64,000 nucleotides of DNA from Diphasiastrum complanatum (GCA_029204225.1 CM055101.1:3267891-3331890), one strand, 5' to 3'; shown: positions 45,887 to 57,724, counted from the first letter of the stretch. The notes: generated by a model not told the origin, from the sequence alone. Numbers and translations: made by a program.

Positions 45887-47398
45887 ATGACATCCATGGG
45901 TGGATATATGTTAGAATCTAGTGAGAAACTAACTTCTACAAACTATTCCATTTGGAAAGTAAGAATGAAATCACTACTAGTGGTTCATGATCTCTTTGAT
46001 ATTGTCTTAGGAGTTGAGGAAGAGCCTCAAGCTCCCCAAGAACAACTAAAGTACAAGAAGAGGGTTAGATTAGCCCTACATTGCTTGAAGTTAAATGTAA
46101 GCAATGACCTCTTGAAGGAGGTGGCTTCTTGTACCACATCAAAAGAGGCTTGGGATTCACTAAAGAACATTTATGAATCCAATAACACTTCAAGAGTGCT
46201 TATGCTAAGAAACTTGATCTTGCAAAGCATGAGGGGAAGTGGAGAAAATGGACAAGAGTATGTCCTAAGGATAAAATCCTTGAACAAAGAATTGGGATCT
46301 ATAGGAGAGAAGATCCAAGATAATGAACTAGTACAAGTAATTTTGAATGGATTAGGAGACGAGTTCTCTAATCTAGTTCAACCTTTTGCTATTCAAGACC
46401 AACTTCCATCAATTGAAAAATTGCATAATGTTCTTGTGGTCGAGGAGAGTAGGATTCTACACCTCCAAACAAGAATGAGACCCTTATCACTACATAATGG
46501 TGATGAGAAAGCAAACTTCACATCTAAAGGCAAGAAGAAGTCTCATCCTTTCAAGAAGATCCAAGACAAGGAGGCCGAGTCAACAGATGGAGCATCTACC
46601 TCCAAAGGGAAGCAACAGAACAAAGCAAAATTGAAGTGTTTCTTTTGTGGAAAGAAAGGACACTTTGCTTCCGAATGCTATAAGAAGAAGAATGCACGAG
46701 GGAATGAAGATCAAGGCAATCTTGCACAGGGGGAGGAGGAAGAGGATGGCTTCAACACATCCTTGATGGTAGCATCTACACCAACATCAAGCCAAGAGAC
46801 ATGGTGGATTGATAGTGGGGCCACATGTCATTCAACAAGCATTATTTCTCTTATCTACTTTCTTGTAATGATTCTAAGAAATCAATCTACACTGCTAGTG
46901 ATCAAGAGATCTATTCCATTATGCTTAGGATCATCTAAAAGGATAGATCTTGATAATGTTTTGTATGTTCCATCCATTACAAAAGCCTTGCTTAGTGTTG
47001 GTCAATTAATGGACAATGGACTAGATGTACATTTCAAGAATGGAGTGTGTTCCATCTTGAAAAATGCTAAGTGCATAGCTAGTGGCATTAAGCAAGGAAG
47101 GCTTTTCAAGTTGGATGCTAATGTAGCTATTGAAAGTGTGAATATGCTTAGGGAGGAGTTGACTCAAGTAGAGCTTTGGCACAAAAGATTGGGCCATCCT
47201 AATCTTCAATCAATGGAATCCATGGCATCAAAGGAGCTAGCTCTCGGCCTACCAAAAGCTTTCAAGAAGTGTGGCAAAGTGTGTGAGGCATGTGGCCTTG
47301 CAAAGTCACACAAGACTTCCTACAAGAGATCTTTAACAAGATCTACCTCACCTTTAACAAGATCTTATCCATTCGGATGTACATACTTTTTCTCATGA
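45887..47398 (+). CDS. Copia Gag-protease-integrase N-terminal polyprotein (503 codons)
   Basis: Gag of the UBN2/retrotran-gag type starts MTSMGGYMLESSEKLTSTNY. The CCHC knuckle CFFCGKKGHFASEC is at residues about 248-261, the protease motif WWIDSGATCHST at about 307-318, and the pre-integrase zinc finger spans LWHKRLGHPNLQ (about 427) to CEACGLAKSH. The frame is lost at about 47340 by a frameshift just before the integrase core. It lies 580 bp downstream of the primer site. It is the longest intact frame of this element and related to the minus-strand frame at 49981-52104 (shared MTSM.....ES/PSE.L). Confidence 0.88.
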   Translation: MTSMGGYMLESSEKLTSTNYSIWKVRMKSLLVVHDLFDIVLGVEEEPQAPQEQLKYKKRVRLALHCLKLNVSNDLLKEVASCTTSKEAWDSLKNIYESNNTSRVLMLRNLILQSMRGSGENGQEYVLRIKSLNKELGSIGEKIQDNELVQVILNGLGDEFSNLVQPFAIQDQLPSIEKLHNVLVVEESRILHLQTRMRPLSLHNGDEKANFTSKGKKKSHPFKKIQDKEAESTDGASTSKGKQQNKAKLKCFFCGKKGHFASECYKKKNARGNEDQGNLAQGEEEEDGFNTSLMVASTPTSSQETWWIDSGATCHSTSIISLIYFLVMILRNQSTLLVIKRSIPLCLGSSKRIDLDNVLYVPSITKALLSVGQLMDNGLDVHFKNGVCSILKNAKCIASGIKQGRLFKLDANVAIESVNMLREELTQVELWHKRLGHPNLQSMESMASKELALGLPKAFKKCGKVCEACGLAKSHKTSYKRSLTRSTSPLTRSYPFGCTYFFS

Positions 47399-48630
47399 CA
47401 GTAATGGAGGAGCTTTAATGTATGTGAATTTTATTGATGATTGTACTAGATACACTCGGATTGAATTATTGCCTAAGAAAAGCCTTGTATATGAAGCTTT
47501 TGTAAAGTTAAAGTCTCTAGTGAAAAAGCAACTTAGTTCTTGCATTAAAGCTCTCAGATGTGATAATGGAGGAGAGTATATCTCCAACAAGATGAGAGAC
47601 TTTTGTGAGATCAATGGCATTAAGAGAGAACTCACTTGTCCTTACACCCCCTAACAAAATGGGGTGGCCAAGTGGAAAAATAGGAGTCTTTGTGAATGTG
47701 CAAAGTCTTTAAGACTTGATGCATCTCTACCCATCACTTTTTGGGGGGAGGCCATAACTTGTGCTAATTACTTATGTAATAGGCTTCCTAGTAGTGCTAT
47801 TGGTGGGATCTCACCATTTCAAGATTTGTTTGGCAATAAGCCCAATGTAAAAGATTTAAAGTGTTTGGATGTATATGTTATGTCCACATTCCTTTGGAAT
47901 CTCTATCAAATGGATGTGACAAATGCTTTTTGAATGGCTACTTGGAGGAGGAAATATACATGTTGCTACCCGAGGGCTTCATCAAGGATGGTGAGGAGGA
48001 CAAGGTTTGCCACTTAAGGAAGAGCCTATATGGCTTGAAGCAAGCACCTAGAGCTACTCTAGGTTGCATGATTTTCTCTACTCTCTCTAATAGGCTCCTT
48101 AATCTATTTGACAATCACTAGACCAGATTTGAGTTATAGTGTAAGGAAGTTAAGTCAATATATGCAAGGTCCCTTGATGCATCATTAGAAAAGTGCCAAG
48201 AGAGTGCTTAGATATGTCTCTTCTACTAGATTTTTTGGCATTCTCTATCAAGGATCTAACTTGTACTTGAGAGCATTTTCGGATTCAGATTTTGTAGGAG
48301 ATAAGATGGATAGAAGATCCATAAGTGCATTTGTCACTTTTCTTTGTGGGGGAGTGATATTTTGGCTTTCCAAAAAGCAAGATACAATTTCTCTTTCCTC
48401 TTGTGAAGCCGAGTACAAGGCATTGACTTCAACAACCAAAGAACTCCTATGGCTAAGAAGACTTTTGGTGGAGCTTCAAGTGCTAAAGGCCGAGGAGGTC
48501 CCTTGCATCTATCGTGACAATCAAGCTTCTCAACAAATTGCTACCCAGTCCGATCTTCCATGCTAGAACAAAGCAAATTGAGATAGCTCATCACTTTGTG
48601 AGGGAGAAGGTGCAATCCAAGGAGGTTCTG
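47399..48630 (+). pseudogene. Copia integrase, RT and RNase H fragments with internal deletions
   Basis: Integrase core at 47418-47900 ([27 protein letters not shown]), with a stop replacing a codon at 47652. At about 47905 it jumps into RT ([32 protein letters not shown]), losing most of the integrase tail and the first half of RT. Near 48055 a second jump skips the catalytic YVDD region and enters RNase H (YVSSTRFFGILYQG, ISLSSCEAEYKAL). The element cannot encode an active polymerase. Confidence 0.85.
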
Positions 48631-48631
48631 T

Positions 48632-51600
48632 TGAATTTCACACGTGTGGATTGTCCACTACATGTACTTGTGATCTCCTAGATGCACCAAGATCAAGACT
48701 AGATTGAGATTCAAGATCTATCTTTGATTCTATGGCAAAAACACACTACTACATGCATTCAATCACTTCCAACTCTCACTCACACGTGTGGGAAGTGTTC
48801 CAAAAGTATTCTAAGTAAAACAAGCTGCTCTCCTTGGGTAGAGAGAGAAAAACCATCAAGAGCTCTCGGGTAGAGAGAGAAAGCTAGAAATTCAATGACA
48901 CTCAAAATCCACTCAATCTCAAAATCAATTAGATCCAAAAGGAGGAGTACAATGATACTAATAGATTCATGAGCTACCACTATGTTTAACTATGATTGGA
49001 TCACACTTTGCCACCTCTTAATCCTATTGGACCATTGATCCATGCACCTCTAAATTCTATTGGACTATATTCAAGCACACCTCAATTTTCTATTGGACCT
49101 CACAAGGTTCCACCTCTAAATCCTATTGGACCTCTTAAGCTTCATCAAACAAAAGCATGACACTTTTCTACACTCTAATTGGCACAAGTTTGGCTCAATA
49201 TTGGCACTACAAGTGGAAATAGATAATTTGCCATCTATGCCAAATTTGACCCTATCAACATCCTACACCTAGATGCTTGACTATGAAATTCTATGAGACC
49301 CCTATATCAAACATTTTGATTTACTTTACAATTTTCCACACGTGGGAACATCCTCCACACATGTGAGATTAACTTACAAACTTCTATCATAAAAAATACC
49401 AAGCTAAATTTTTGCCAATTTCTCACACTCCTCAAAAAAATAGCTTGGAAAGGTACTAGATCACTTGAGAAGTTTGTAAATCTTTTTGAGTGGATCCTTT
49501 GGTATGCATAAGAAGTGAAGATCAGCCAAGGGATCCATCATAGCAGCACCCTCACCATATCCATGATAAGATCTCTTTGGTAGAGATCTCTTGCCAATGA
49601 CTTTGAAGAGTGCTCCACCAATATGCCACTATTATCATGGGCTTCCTCCATGCTTGATGATGATCTTTGCCTTGAAAGTTCCACTTGCATGATGGATGCA
49701 CCATAAATAGAGAAATCCGAGGCTTCCAAGCCTCATAAGGATCATGGAGATCAAGATCATAAGATGTGAAACAATGATGATTATCAAGCTTATGCTTTCT
49801 AGCTCGACTAGTCCACATACAATGAACTATATCCATGATGGATCTAATCTTGATATCAAAGACTATCTTGATCTTTTTTAGGCTAGTTACTCTCTCAAGG
49901 ATGTAAGTGTCCACTTTGGATGCGTCACTTAATCTCAAGAGGAGTTTACAATTTGCCTCAAAACATGTGAAAACATGCTTTTAAAAAAAGTGAGTACCAA
50001 GCTCAATCTTGTTCTTACTAGAACCAAGAGCATACTTTTGACAATACAATATCTTGCTTTCAAAAAGTATTGGAAACACAGCTAAGTCAATAATGACAAG
50101 AAACATGTCCATACCATAAGCATCATACAAAACTAGTATAGCTTTTCTTGAACTTTGAGATCCAAAAAATTCAATGAAGCAAGATAGCATTTCAAGCAAA
50201 GGAAGAGAAGCATATATGAATGTGTTGTAGTAGATACAACATGAAAGATGCCCCTCTTTGCCATGTAAGGTGAGCCATAAAGACTCGGCCATGCATCTTG
50301 AAGATCTTCTTGAAATCATATGAAGAAGAAACTCCTCCTCACACATTGGCCCCATCATAACTTGAATACCTTCAAAAAGGATAACTTGTGATGCTTCTTG
50401 AGAAGCCTTGATCTCGGCCACTTCCAAGATTGAATCTTCATGCAATATGACATCTCTATTCACCATCACATTTGAAATAGAGAGTGTAAAGACACTAAAG
50501 GCCTCCTTGATGGATGAGTATCCAATCATGATCCATGAGCTTGGATCATCCTTCCTTCTTGTTTCCAAGGGAATATGTGCAAAGCAAGCGCTACCAAGTT
50601 CACTAAGGTGATCAACCTTAGGCTTCATCTTGAATAAAACTTCATATGGTGCTATTCCTTCAAGAGCTCCAATACTCCTCAAAGCTTTGATCTTCAGTGA
50701 GAATTTCTTCTCAACATATGCTTTGAATAATAAGGAATAATCATACACCATAATACTTGAAGAGAGAAAATATGTGCATCTTGTGTGATCCTCCTCCTTT
50801 GAATTATTGGACATATAAGAAACATCAAGAGAGTTTGCACTCTCACTTGGATCCAATTTGTAGATGCCTTCAAATCTTGATCCATATGCAAGGATCTCAC
50901 CATCCTTCTTAATCACACAATTGTCAATATTGAAATTGACATCAAAGCCACTATCAAGAAGTTGGCCAACACTTAAGATGTTCTTTGTAAGCTTTGGGAC
51001 AAAAAGAACATTGTTGAGAAAGAGATCTTTAGAAGATGCAAGCTTCAAGGGAATAATCCCTACTCCTTCAATATTGCACTCATGCTTACTTGCAAAGTAT
51101 ATGGTCTTCTTGACTCCATCATAAGGCATAATAGATGAAAAAAAGTGCTTGGAGCCACACATATGTGAAGATGCTCCACTATCAATATACCATGAGTCAT
51201 CCTTGTTGAAGGTGGAAGAGGAGAAGCTTGATGCCATAAGAGATCCTTCTCCATCACTTGCAATATAGTCTTCTTTCTCATTGGTGATGTTGGCTTGATT
51301 GAGTTGATTCTTCTTCTTGAAGCAATTGGTGGCATAATGGCCTTTCTTGCCACAATAAAAGCACTTGATCATCTTCTTCTTGAGATTTAAATTAGAAGCA
51401 TGAGAGGTATCCTCCTCCTCTCCATCTTGGTCTTTAGCTTTGTCATTAGAGAAGTGATGGTGTTGCTTCTTACTCCTCTCTTTGTGCTTGGCAAATAGAA
51501 CTTTGCCATCATCATGATTGAGTGATAGCTTGTCCATCCTCAAGAGTTTGTACTCTTGTCTTGATTCTTCAGAAATAAGCACACTTTGAAGGGCCTCCAA

Positions 51601-53665
51601 ACTTGGTAGCTCCTCCTTAATAGCATAGGATTGGACAAGGTTGTCATATTCATCTCTCAAGCCATTGAGAATAACTTGGACTAGCTCACTTTGATTGATT
51701 GAGTCACCAATACATGCAAGCTCCCTATGAATATCCTTGACTCTCAAAACATAATTAGATGCACTCTCATCACTCTTTTGACTACTTTGGAATATTTGAT
51801 TTCTAAGAGTGAGGAGCCTAGAGGTGTTCTTAGTCTCATAGATGGACTTGGATGTAGAACAATCACCAATCTCCCTCAATATCTCATTAGAGACATTCAT
51901 CTTAATGTAGTGCAGAGCCATCCTAGCTCTCTTCTTGTATTTTTGTACTTCTTGAAGGACTTGAGGCTCCTCCTCAATCCCAAGTACAATGTCCATCACA
52001 TCTTGGAGTATCAAGATGGACTCCATCCTCAACTTCCATATTGAATAATTGGAAGTAGACAATCTCTCACTTGGTTGCAACAAGTATGAACTCATTGAAG
52101 TCATGTAAAGTGGAGATAAATAAAAGTGATGAACAAAAAATGTTGCTTCTCTCTCACTATAGGATCCAATAATGGTGTGCTACCATCTCCTATGCAAGAT
52201 CTTGCAACAAACTGTGAGATGATTCTCACTAGCTATCTCAATCTCTCCAAAACTAGATCTTCTTCACATCAAATGATGGAGTATGGGCAAAGTTAGGATC
52301 AAACACTCTTAGCACGTGTGAAATACACTAAGAAACCAAATTTGACTCAAATACCATGATATTGCATGAAACAAAATGGCTAAGATCTCAAAACAGTGCC
52401 TAGATCACATATAGATGAGATTGGTAAGCATTCAACTGTGATTTTGGATCAAACAAGCAATCTTTTGACCAAACCAAATGTGTCCACCCAGGTCTAGGTG
52501 CCCTACCTAACCCTCTTCAAAAGCTTATAACTTTTGATTGGCTCAGCCAAATGGAATGAAACTGATTGCATCAGAAACTAGACAAAAATAGCTTCAAAAC
52601 AAGCTATCTAGCAAGATTTTTGGATCAAACATGAAAGAGAACTCCCAAACTGAAATTGGATGTTCCTCACATGTGTCTGAGCACCTGATTCCGTACAGTA
52701 CCAGGTCAGACCCAATCAATGTCCTTTTGATCTCTTTTGATCCAAAATTGAACAAGATAGCTAGGAAAATGGGCCTTGACAATTTCTAGCTCAAGATTGA
52801 TGAATAGTTTTCACTCAAATGGATCAAAATGCATGGTAACCTTAGGTAGGCTCTGATACCATGATGAATTTCACACGTGTGGATTGTCCACTACATGTAC
52901 TTGTGATCTCCTAAGGTGTGTAGATGCACCAAGATCAAGACTAGATTGAGATTCAAGATCTATCTTTGATTCTATGGCAAAAACACACTACTACATGCAT
53001 TCAATCACTTCCAACTCTCACTCACACGTGTGGGAAGTGTTCCAAAAGTATTCTAAGTAAAACAAGCTGCTCTCCTCGGGTAGAGAGAGAAAAACCATCA
53101 AGAGCTCTCGGGTAGAGAGAGAAAGCTAGAAATTCAATGACACTCAAAATCCACTCAATCTCAAAATCAATTAGATCCAAAAGGAGGAGTACAATGATAC
53201 TAATAGATTCATGAGCTACCACTATGCTTAACTATGATTGGATCACACTTTGCCACCTCTTAATCCTATTGGACCATTGATCCATGCACCTCTAAATTCT
53301 ATTGGACTATATTCAAGCACACCTCAATTTTCTATTGGACCTCACAAGGTTCCACCTCTAAATCCTATTGGACCTCTTAAGCTTCATCAAACAAAAGCAT
53401 GACACTTGTCTACACTCTAATTGGCACAAGTTTGGCTCAATATTGGCACTACAAGTGGAAATGGATAATTTGCCATCTATGCCAAATTTGACCCTATCAA
53501 CATCCTACACCTAGATGCTTGACTATGAAATTCTATGAGACCCCTATATCAAACATTTTGATTTACTTTACAATTTTCCACACGTGGGAACATCCTCCAC
53601 ACATGTGAGATTAACTTACAAACTTCTATCATAAAAAATACCAAGCTAAATTTTTGCCAATTTCT
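48632..53665 (-). mobile_element. Young antisense copia element B nested in the RNase H of element A
   Basis: LTRs lie at 48632 to about 49427 (3') and 52865 to about 53665 (5'), each about 800 bp. By eye they differ by four substitutions (near 48836, 48987, 49168 and 49222) and one 9-bp indel after CTCCTA, so about 0.5% divergence. The primer site complement GGCTCTGATACCA is at 52849-52861. A polypurine tract (GAGGAGTGTGAG on the minus strand) precedes the 3' LTR. The internal part (about 3.4 kb) encodes Gag-protease and a bit of integrase but no RT. Flanks TTCT at 48626-48629 and 53662-53665 mark the target. Confidence 0.92.
49981..52104 (-). CDS. Gag-protease-like polyprotein of element B, lacks RT (707 codons)
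   Basis: One uninterrupted frame on the minus strand. Residues 1 to about 200 are copia Gag. The knuckle CFYCGKKGHYATNC lies at about 248-261, and the protease motif SWYIDSGASSHMCGSKHF at about 305-322. After about residue 430 only splinters of integrase remain: TRCTYFLS, a jump to IGALEGIAPYEVLFKMKP, then FAHIPLETRRKDDPSSW. The last 150 residues (for example YASLPLLEMLSCFIEFFG) match no copia domain but have a homologue in element C (60985-61215). RT and RNase H are absent, so the element would need another element's enzymes. The long open frame and near-identical LTRs suggest it moved recently. Confidence 0.85.
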   Translation of the reverse strand: MTSMSSYLLQPSERLSTSNYSIWKLRMESILILQDVMDIVLGIEEEPQVLQEVQKYKKRARMALHYIKMNVSNEILREIGDCSTSKSIYETKNTSRLLTLRNQIFQSSQKSDESASNYVLRVKDIHRELACIGDSINQSELVQVILNGLRDEYDNLVQSYAIKEELPSLEALQSVLISEESRQEYKLLRMDKLSLNHDDGKVLFAKHKERSKKQHHHFSNDKAKDQDGEEEDTSHASNLNLKKKMIKCFYCGKKGHYATNCFKKKNQLNQANITNEKEDYIASDGEGSLMASSFSSSTFNKDDSWYIDSGASSHMCGSKHFFSSIMPYDGVKKTIYFASKHECNIEGVGIIPLKLASSKDLFLNNVLFVPKLTKNILSVGQLLDSGFDVNFNIDNCVIKKDGEILAYGSRFEGIYKLDPSESANSLDVSYMSNNSKEEDHTRCTYFLSSSIMVYDYSLLFKAYVEKKFSLKIKALRSIGALEGIAPYEVLFKMKPKVDHLSELGSACFAHIPLETRRKDDPSSWIMIGYSSIKEAFSVFTLSISNVMVNRDVILHEDSILEVAEIKASQEASQVILFEGIQVMMGPMCEEEFLLHMISRRSSRCMAESLWLTLHGKEGHLSCCIYYNTFIYASLPLLEMLSCFIEFFGSQSSRKAILVLYDAYGMDMFLVIIDLAVFPILFESKILYCQKYALGSSKNKIELGTHFF

Positions 53666-53803
53666 ATCATGTGCCTTCATCCGAGTGCATAGCTGATATC
53701 TTAACCAAACCTTTGGCTAAAGATTCATTTTTCAGGTTAAGAGATGCTCTTGGAGTTGTAGATATATGTACATTAGACTTGCCAAGTTAGAAGTGAGGAG
53801 GAG

Positions 53804-53928
53804 TGTTAAAATATCACTTTCAACTTGTTGTACCTTGTAGATCTCAAGTTATTTGAGCTTGATAGGATCTCACACGTGTGGAGTCTGTTCCCTCGTGTGA
53901 AAGAATGTACATAAGTCATTTTTATAAA
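53804..53928 (+). repeat. Truncated 3' LTR of copia element A
   Basis: TGTTAAAATATCACTTTCAA matches the 5' LTR at 45005 and continues to TTTTTATAAAG. A 13-bp stretch absent from the 5' LTR is present near 53826. It ends where LINE-like sequence starts. Confidence 0.85.
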
Positions 53929-54494
53929 GTTAGATTGATTTTAGCTTGATCTACACTAGTGTGAAATTGACCTTTGAGTAGAATCTTGAAAATGGTCAAA
54001 TTGGTCAAACTTTGTGTAAATAGATTGGACTTCCATGTGCCAGCCACTTCCCCTCTTGGGAAAAATCCTATTCCTGGATGTATGGTGGTCGTAAGATTGT
54101 ATGACACCCTTGAAAAGAACTTAGAAGATCCTCTCCCAAATATTGGTAACAAGATGTGCAAAATTTTTTTGGAAAAAAAGGGTGAAAATCAGCAACTTCC
54201 GATAGGCTCAGAAGAGGGAAAAATGGAAAACTTGAAAAAAAAAGACAATTCCATTGCGAAAGAGACATGCACTGGAGAGGCAGATCTGTATGATGTAGAT
54301 GCTTGCTCCACTGAAGGTTCTTCCATCATTGTTACAGACCCTCTAGCAGGAAGTAAAAGAGGGCAAGATTTCATCTCTCAGCCAACACAGAAGAAGAAAG
54401 GAAAATTGAAGAGAGGAGGGGGGAAGGTGTCCCCTGTAGGAAACCTACATTAGCTTTCCCATGATAGTGCTTTCAGCTAATACAAGGGGCTAGT
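53929..54494 (+). mobile_element. LINE-like fragment: end of ORF1 and start of ORF2 (tentative)
   Basis: The 159-codon frame 53974-54453 has an N-terminal region resembling the end of a plant LINE ORF1 domain and a Lys/Gly-rich tail (TQKKKGKLKRGGGKV). Shortly after its stop another frame reads MIVLSANTRG, like the usual start of LINE ORF2 endonuclease. It is cut at 54494 by a copia LTR. Family assignment rests on layout and weak motifs. Confidence 0.45.
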
Positions 54495-55740
54495 TGTTGG
54501 ATTTATCTCCTTTACTCTCCTAAATCCTATGTTAATCTGCCTCCATTCATGTTGTTATATTTTATTTATGTTGTTGCACAGTCTGCATATTTACATGTAG
54601 AATAAGACAGGCGAATAAAACACGATTGTCTACATAAATACAAGTAAATTTCCACAGGCAAAAAAGGCAAAAAAGACGACACTTTATTTTTACACGTGAT
54701 TTGTGACAGACGAAAAAGACGACATTGCCCTACAAATGCCAAAGGTGCCCTTATAGAAAAGTGAAAGTACTCTGTAAATCAGTTTTTAAGGCATTTGTCA
54801 GAGTGTCGCATTTTTTGCATTTTCAACAACGTTAATTTCAGCGAAGGCTGACGTCGCGGCCTTCTCACGCTCATCCCATGCACTGTGCAATCAAATTTGA
54901 CAACGACAGCAGCCACCCATGATCTCCCACAGACAGCACAACCACTTCTGTACTTTCTTTATCTGCACACCTGTAAAATTATGTATATATTGAATACCAT
55001 TTGCGTATTTACAACAACGGTATCAGAACGAAACATCACTGATAATTAGAGATAGACATCGTAGATGCTTTCGCGCATTGATTCTTTCTTCCAGATGTAT
55101 TGTCAATAATAGGTTTATCACCTTCACAGATTGTGTGATTAGCTTTGTGAAGCACGTGATTTCGTCCGCTATTGTTTTGTGCTCACCTACATTATTGACC
55201 TATATATTTTGTTATACTTAATCTGATTACAACTCTGTTTGTTCTGCATTCAGATTTGTGTCAATATTGCAATGCTTTTCTACGTTCTGTCTGGCTTTTT
55301 TATTACTTAATCTGGTAGTCTGCTCTTTGCGAGTTATTATTAGTCTAGCTGTTCGCGACTAATATTTAGTCTTGCCTTTCACGACTAATTTGTATACAAT
55401 CAAGGACCAATCTCTTGGAACAGCCGGAAGCAGACCTCAGTAGCATTATTATCAATTGAATCAAAATACATTGCTGCCACGAATGCTAATAAGGAGACAA
55501 TTTGGCTGAGACACCTGCTAGCAGAAATCGACCTTGCACAGTCACATCCAACAACCATTTTCTGTGACAATCAAAGCACCATAGGACATAATCAATGGCA
55601 GCATATTACTTCACAAAGGCTCTATCAAAAGAGCACCATCTCAGATTCAACGACATGTTAAATATGAAAATAAAAAGTTTCCAGGATCCACATTAAAAGG
55701 GAGTGTTGGATTTCAATGCTCAGCCTCAAATCCATTTATT
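54495..55740 (+). mobile_element. Deleted copia element D: 5' LTR, PBS, RNase H end, start of 3' LTR
   Basis: The 5' LTR spans 54495-55016 (TGTTGGATTTATCTCC to TTTACAACA). The primer site ACGGTATCAGAACG (55017-55030) and a leader follow. At about 55395 the sequence enters RNase H (NSRKQTSVALLS, IWLRHLLAEIDLAQ, FCDNQSTI), then YYFTKALSKEHHLRF. After AAAAGGGAG a second TGTTGGATTTC starts at 55704. Everything between the leader and RNase H is deleted. The end of the 3' LTR could not be found. Confidence 0.8.
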
Positions 55741-55779
55741 AATGATCATCCTAAAAAGCCATTCAAAATAGAGATTTTT

Positions 55780-56030
55780 TCAACTTTGGGTCGGGGCGGG
55801 TCGGATCGGTTCAAATTTTTCTGACCCTTCACTAAATTATCCGAGCGTGTTTTGACCCTGGATCAGATCATATCGGGTCTAATTTTTTTGACCCCGAAAA
55901 ATTCGACCCTCAGCATATTTTTGGCCTCGGTGTAAATTTTTTGATCCTTTGTATAAAATTCGACCCATGGTAAATTTCGATACTGTCGATCAGAAATCCG
56001 ACCCAATGACTTCGCGTTGACAATCCGCCT
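55780..56030. repeat. Cluster of GACCC/GGGTC motifs
   Basis: More than ten GACCC, GGGTC or GGTCGG words occur in 250 bp, mostly on one strand after 55820 (for example CTGACCCTTC, TTTGACCCTGG, TTCGACCCTCAG). Spacing is irregular, so it is not a tandem repeat. Origin unknown. Confidence 0.5.
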
Positions 56031-56756
56031 ACGCTATACATGTATTTACAGTTACAAGGCAGTTGTAATTAATATAGAAGATAGCATTCAATGCGATTTA
56101 GTTGTAGATATTTTCAATATATCTAATCCTAGAATCTTCATAAAAAAACTTCTTCTGATATACAGTTACTACTGAAATTGTAATTGACAAGATATATTTC
56201 AGTTGCCAGTGTTATCACACACAACGATCAGCTGAAGTAATTACTTCAAGCATTGTACTCATTGTTGATATTAATTAGAGTGCAATTATATGTCTCACTA
56301 CTATTATAGTTCACTTGCATTTGTTGAATCAATTCAGTTTGAACATTCTGCTGCTAACTGTGGCACTTCTGATCCACGCACCAAGCTCGCTCCTAGCTTC
56401 CGCTCATTCCCACTAATTTTTGACAAACCCACCTTCATCTCTAGTCACCTGCTTTAGTCCCATGGCCTTATGGCCCTAGAACTCCCCCAAGATTTATCCT
56501 TAGGCTAGAGTAGGGAGCGTGTACAATTGTACGTGCATGGGAGAGGAGGTGGAGAGAAAACAATATTTTCCTCCTTTGAGATTTGTGAGAGTTAGTGTGG
56601 ATGTACTTCTTTGTTATGCAAGTGGCTTGCAGCAAGGAGGATGGAGGATGGAGGGAGGCCAAGAAGAGAGGTGGAGAAATGTATCACACAAGCCTGTAGT
56701 TGTTGCAGGTATAGCCTGTGGTACGTTCTCCACCTTTCCTCATCTTTATTTAGTTC
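56031..56756. other. Intergenic, nothing recognised
   Basis: A 98-codon frame at 56519-56815 has no domain features. Confidence 0.45.
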
Positions 56757-56876
56757 AAAGCTTAAGTTCCTTTTGTTTTTGTAAGCTTAAAATTTTGTTT
56801 ATAAGAATTTTCTAATTTTTAGAAGTTAGAAAATTTTAAAATTCAAGCTTATAAAAGTTTAAAACTTAAGTTTAAA
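56757..56876. repeat. AT-rich hairpin, MITE-like (about 120 bp)
   Basis: The left arm AAGCTTAAGTTCC..TTTTGTAAGCTTAAAATTTT..TTTTCTAA pairs imperfectly with the right arm TTAGAAAATTTTAAAATTC, AAGCTTATAAAA and AAACTTAAGTTT, with a loop TTTTTAGAAG-like. Arms are about 55 bp. No clear target duplication was found. Confidence 0.6.
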
Positions 56877-57244
56877 CCTACTATAAGCTTTTAGGCTCTT
56901 TTATGTTTCAAGTCGAATTGAAGTTGTACTTTCAAAGTATATACTAAGGGTATGTACGCCACATTGCTAAGAACTTATTGCACGAATTTGGTCCTTTAGA
57001 TGCAAAGTCATAAATAACAAAAAATGCATGTCCCCTTTGGTATACATGCCCACACTTTAGATACCACCTTGCTATGCAAGTCATAGATAGCAAAAAGTCC
57101 GTATTCCTCTCTTTTTCTTGCATGCTTCCCTATGCTCTCAACATGCATGACACAACAACAACAAATAAAGACTATCTATTTGCCTTCACAATATCATTTC
57201 CTATGTGTTTTTTATTTGTTATCATATCTCTACTAATGCACACA

Positions 57245-57315
57245 CTTTGAATCAAAGTTCAATGCTCGAGGTAGGAAAAAAAAATGCTAACCATTATGCC
57301 ACAATTCCAAGACAA
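57245..57315 (-). repeat. tRNA-like relic (A and B boxes), probable SINE fragment
   Basis: The minus strand reads TGTGGCATAATGGTTAGCA (A-box type), then after a T-run CCTCGAGCATTGA (poor B box). It lacks a foldable acceptor stem and is not a tRNA gene. Flanking direct repeats were not found. Confidence 0.4.
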
Positions 57316-57724
57316 CTAAGATTTGAAAATAGCTTAATCTCCTTTGCATCCAATCTTAGACTATCTCTTTTTATTCAATAAATTCATGGTAATGCCTTGG
57401 TGGTATATCACAACCTTCTTGTTTATTTTAAAGTTTGCATTAACTAAATACATGCATATATTGAAATGCCATACCATTTGGATACATGCAATAGCTGACA
57501 TTCACATGCATAACCCTCCTCTGACAATGAGAGTCATGCATGTTGCAATGACTATCTACTTTCTTAATCAAAATTTTCAAAAAGTGGAACAATGAAAATA
57601 AACTTTCATGACAGGCCATTTAATTTGTAATTGGATTGTCCACATCCACCTTTGGGTTGTGGCTATATAAGGGTGAGCTTGGACAATCATTCACATCATT
57701 CCTAGGTCTGAGGCCTAGACTATG

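Larger units (their letters stand above)
45005..53928 (+). mobile_element. Ty1/copia element with LTRs, PBS, deleted pol; host of a nested insertion
   Basis: The 5' LTR spans 45005-45292 (TGTTAAAATATCA to TTGACA). The primer site TGGTATTAGAGCC is at 45293-45305. Gag-protease-integrase starts at 45887. Integrase and RT are joined by internal deletions, and RNase H is cut at about 48629 by the antisense element B. The frame resumes after it at about 53666 (YHVPSSECIADILTKPLAKD), then a purine-rich GTGAGGAGGAG tract and a 3' LTR starting at 53804. That LTR matches the 5' one but is truncated at about 53928, where LINE-like DNA begins. Removing element B restores the RNase H reading. Confidence 0.92.
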
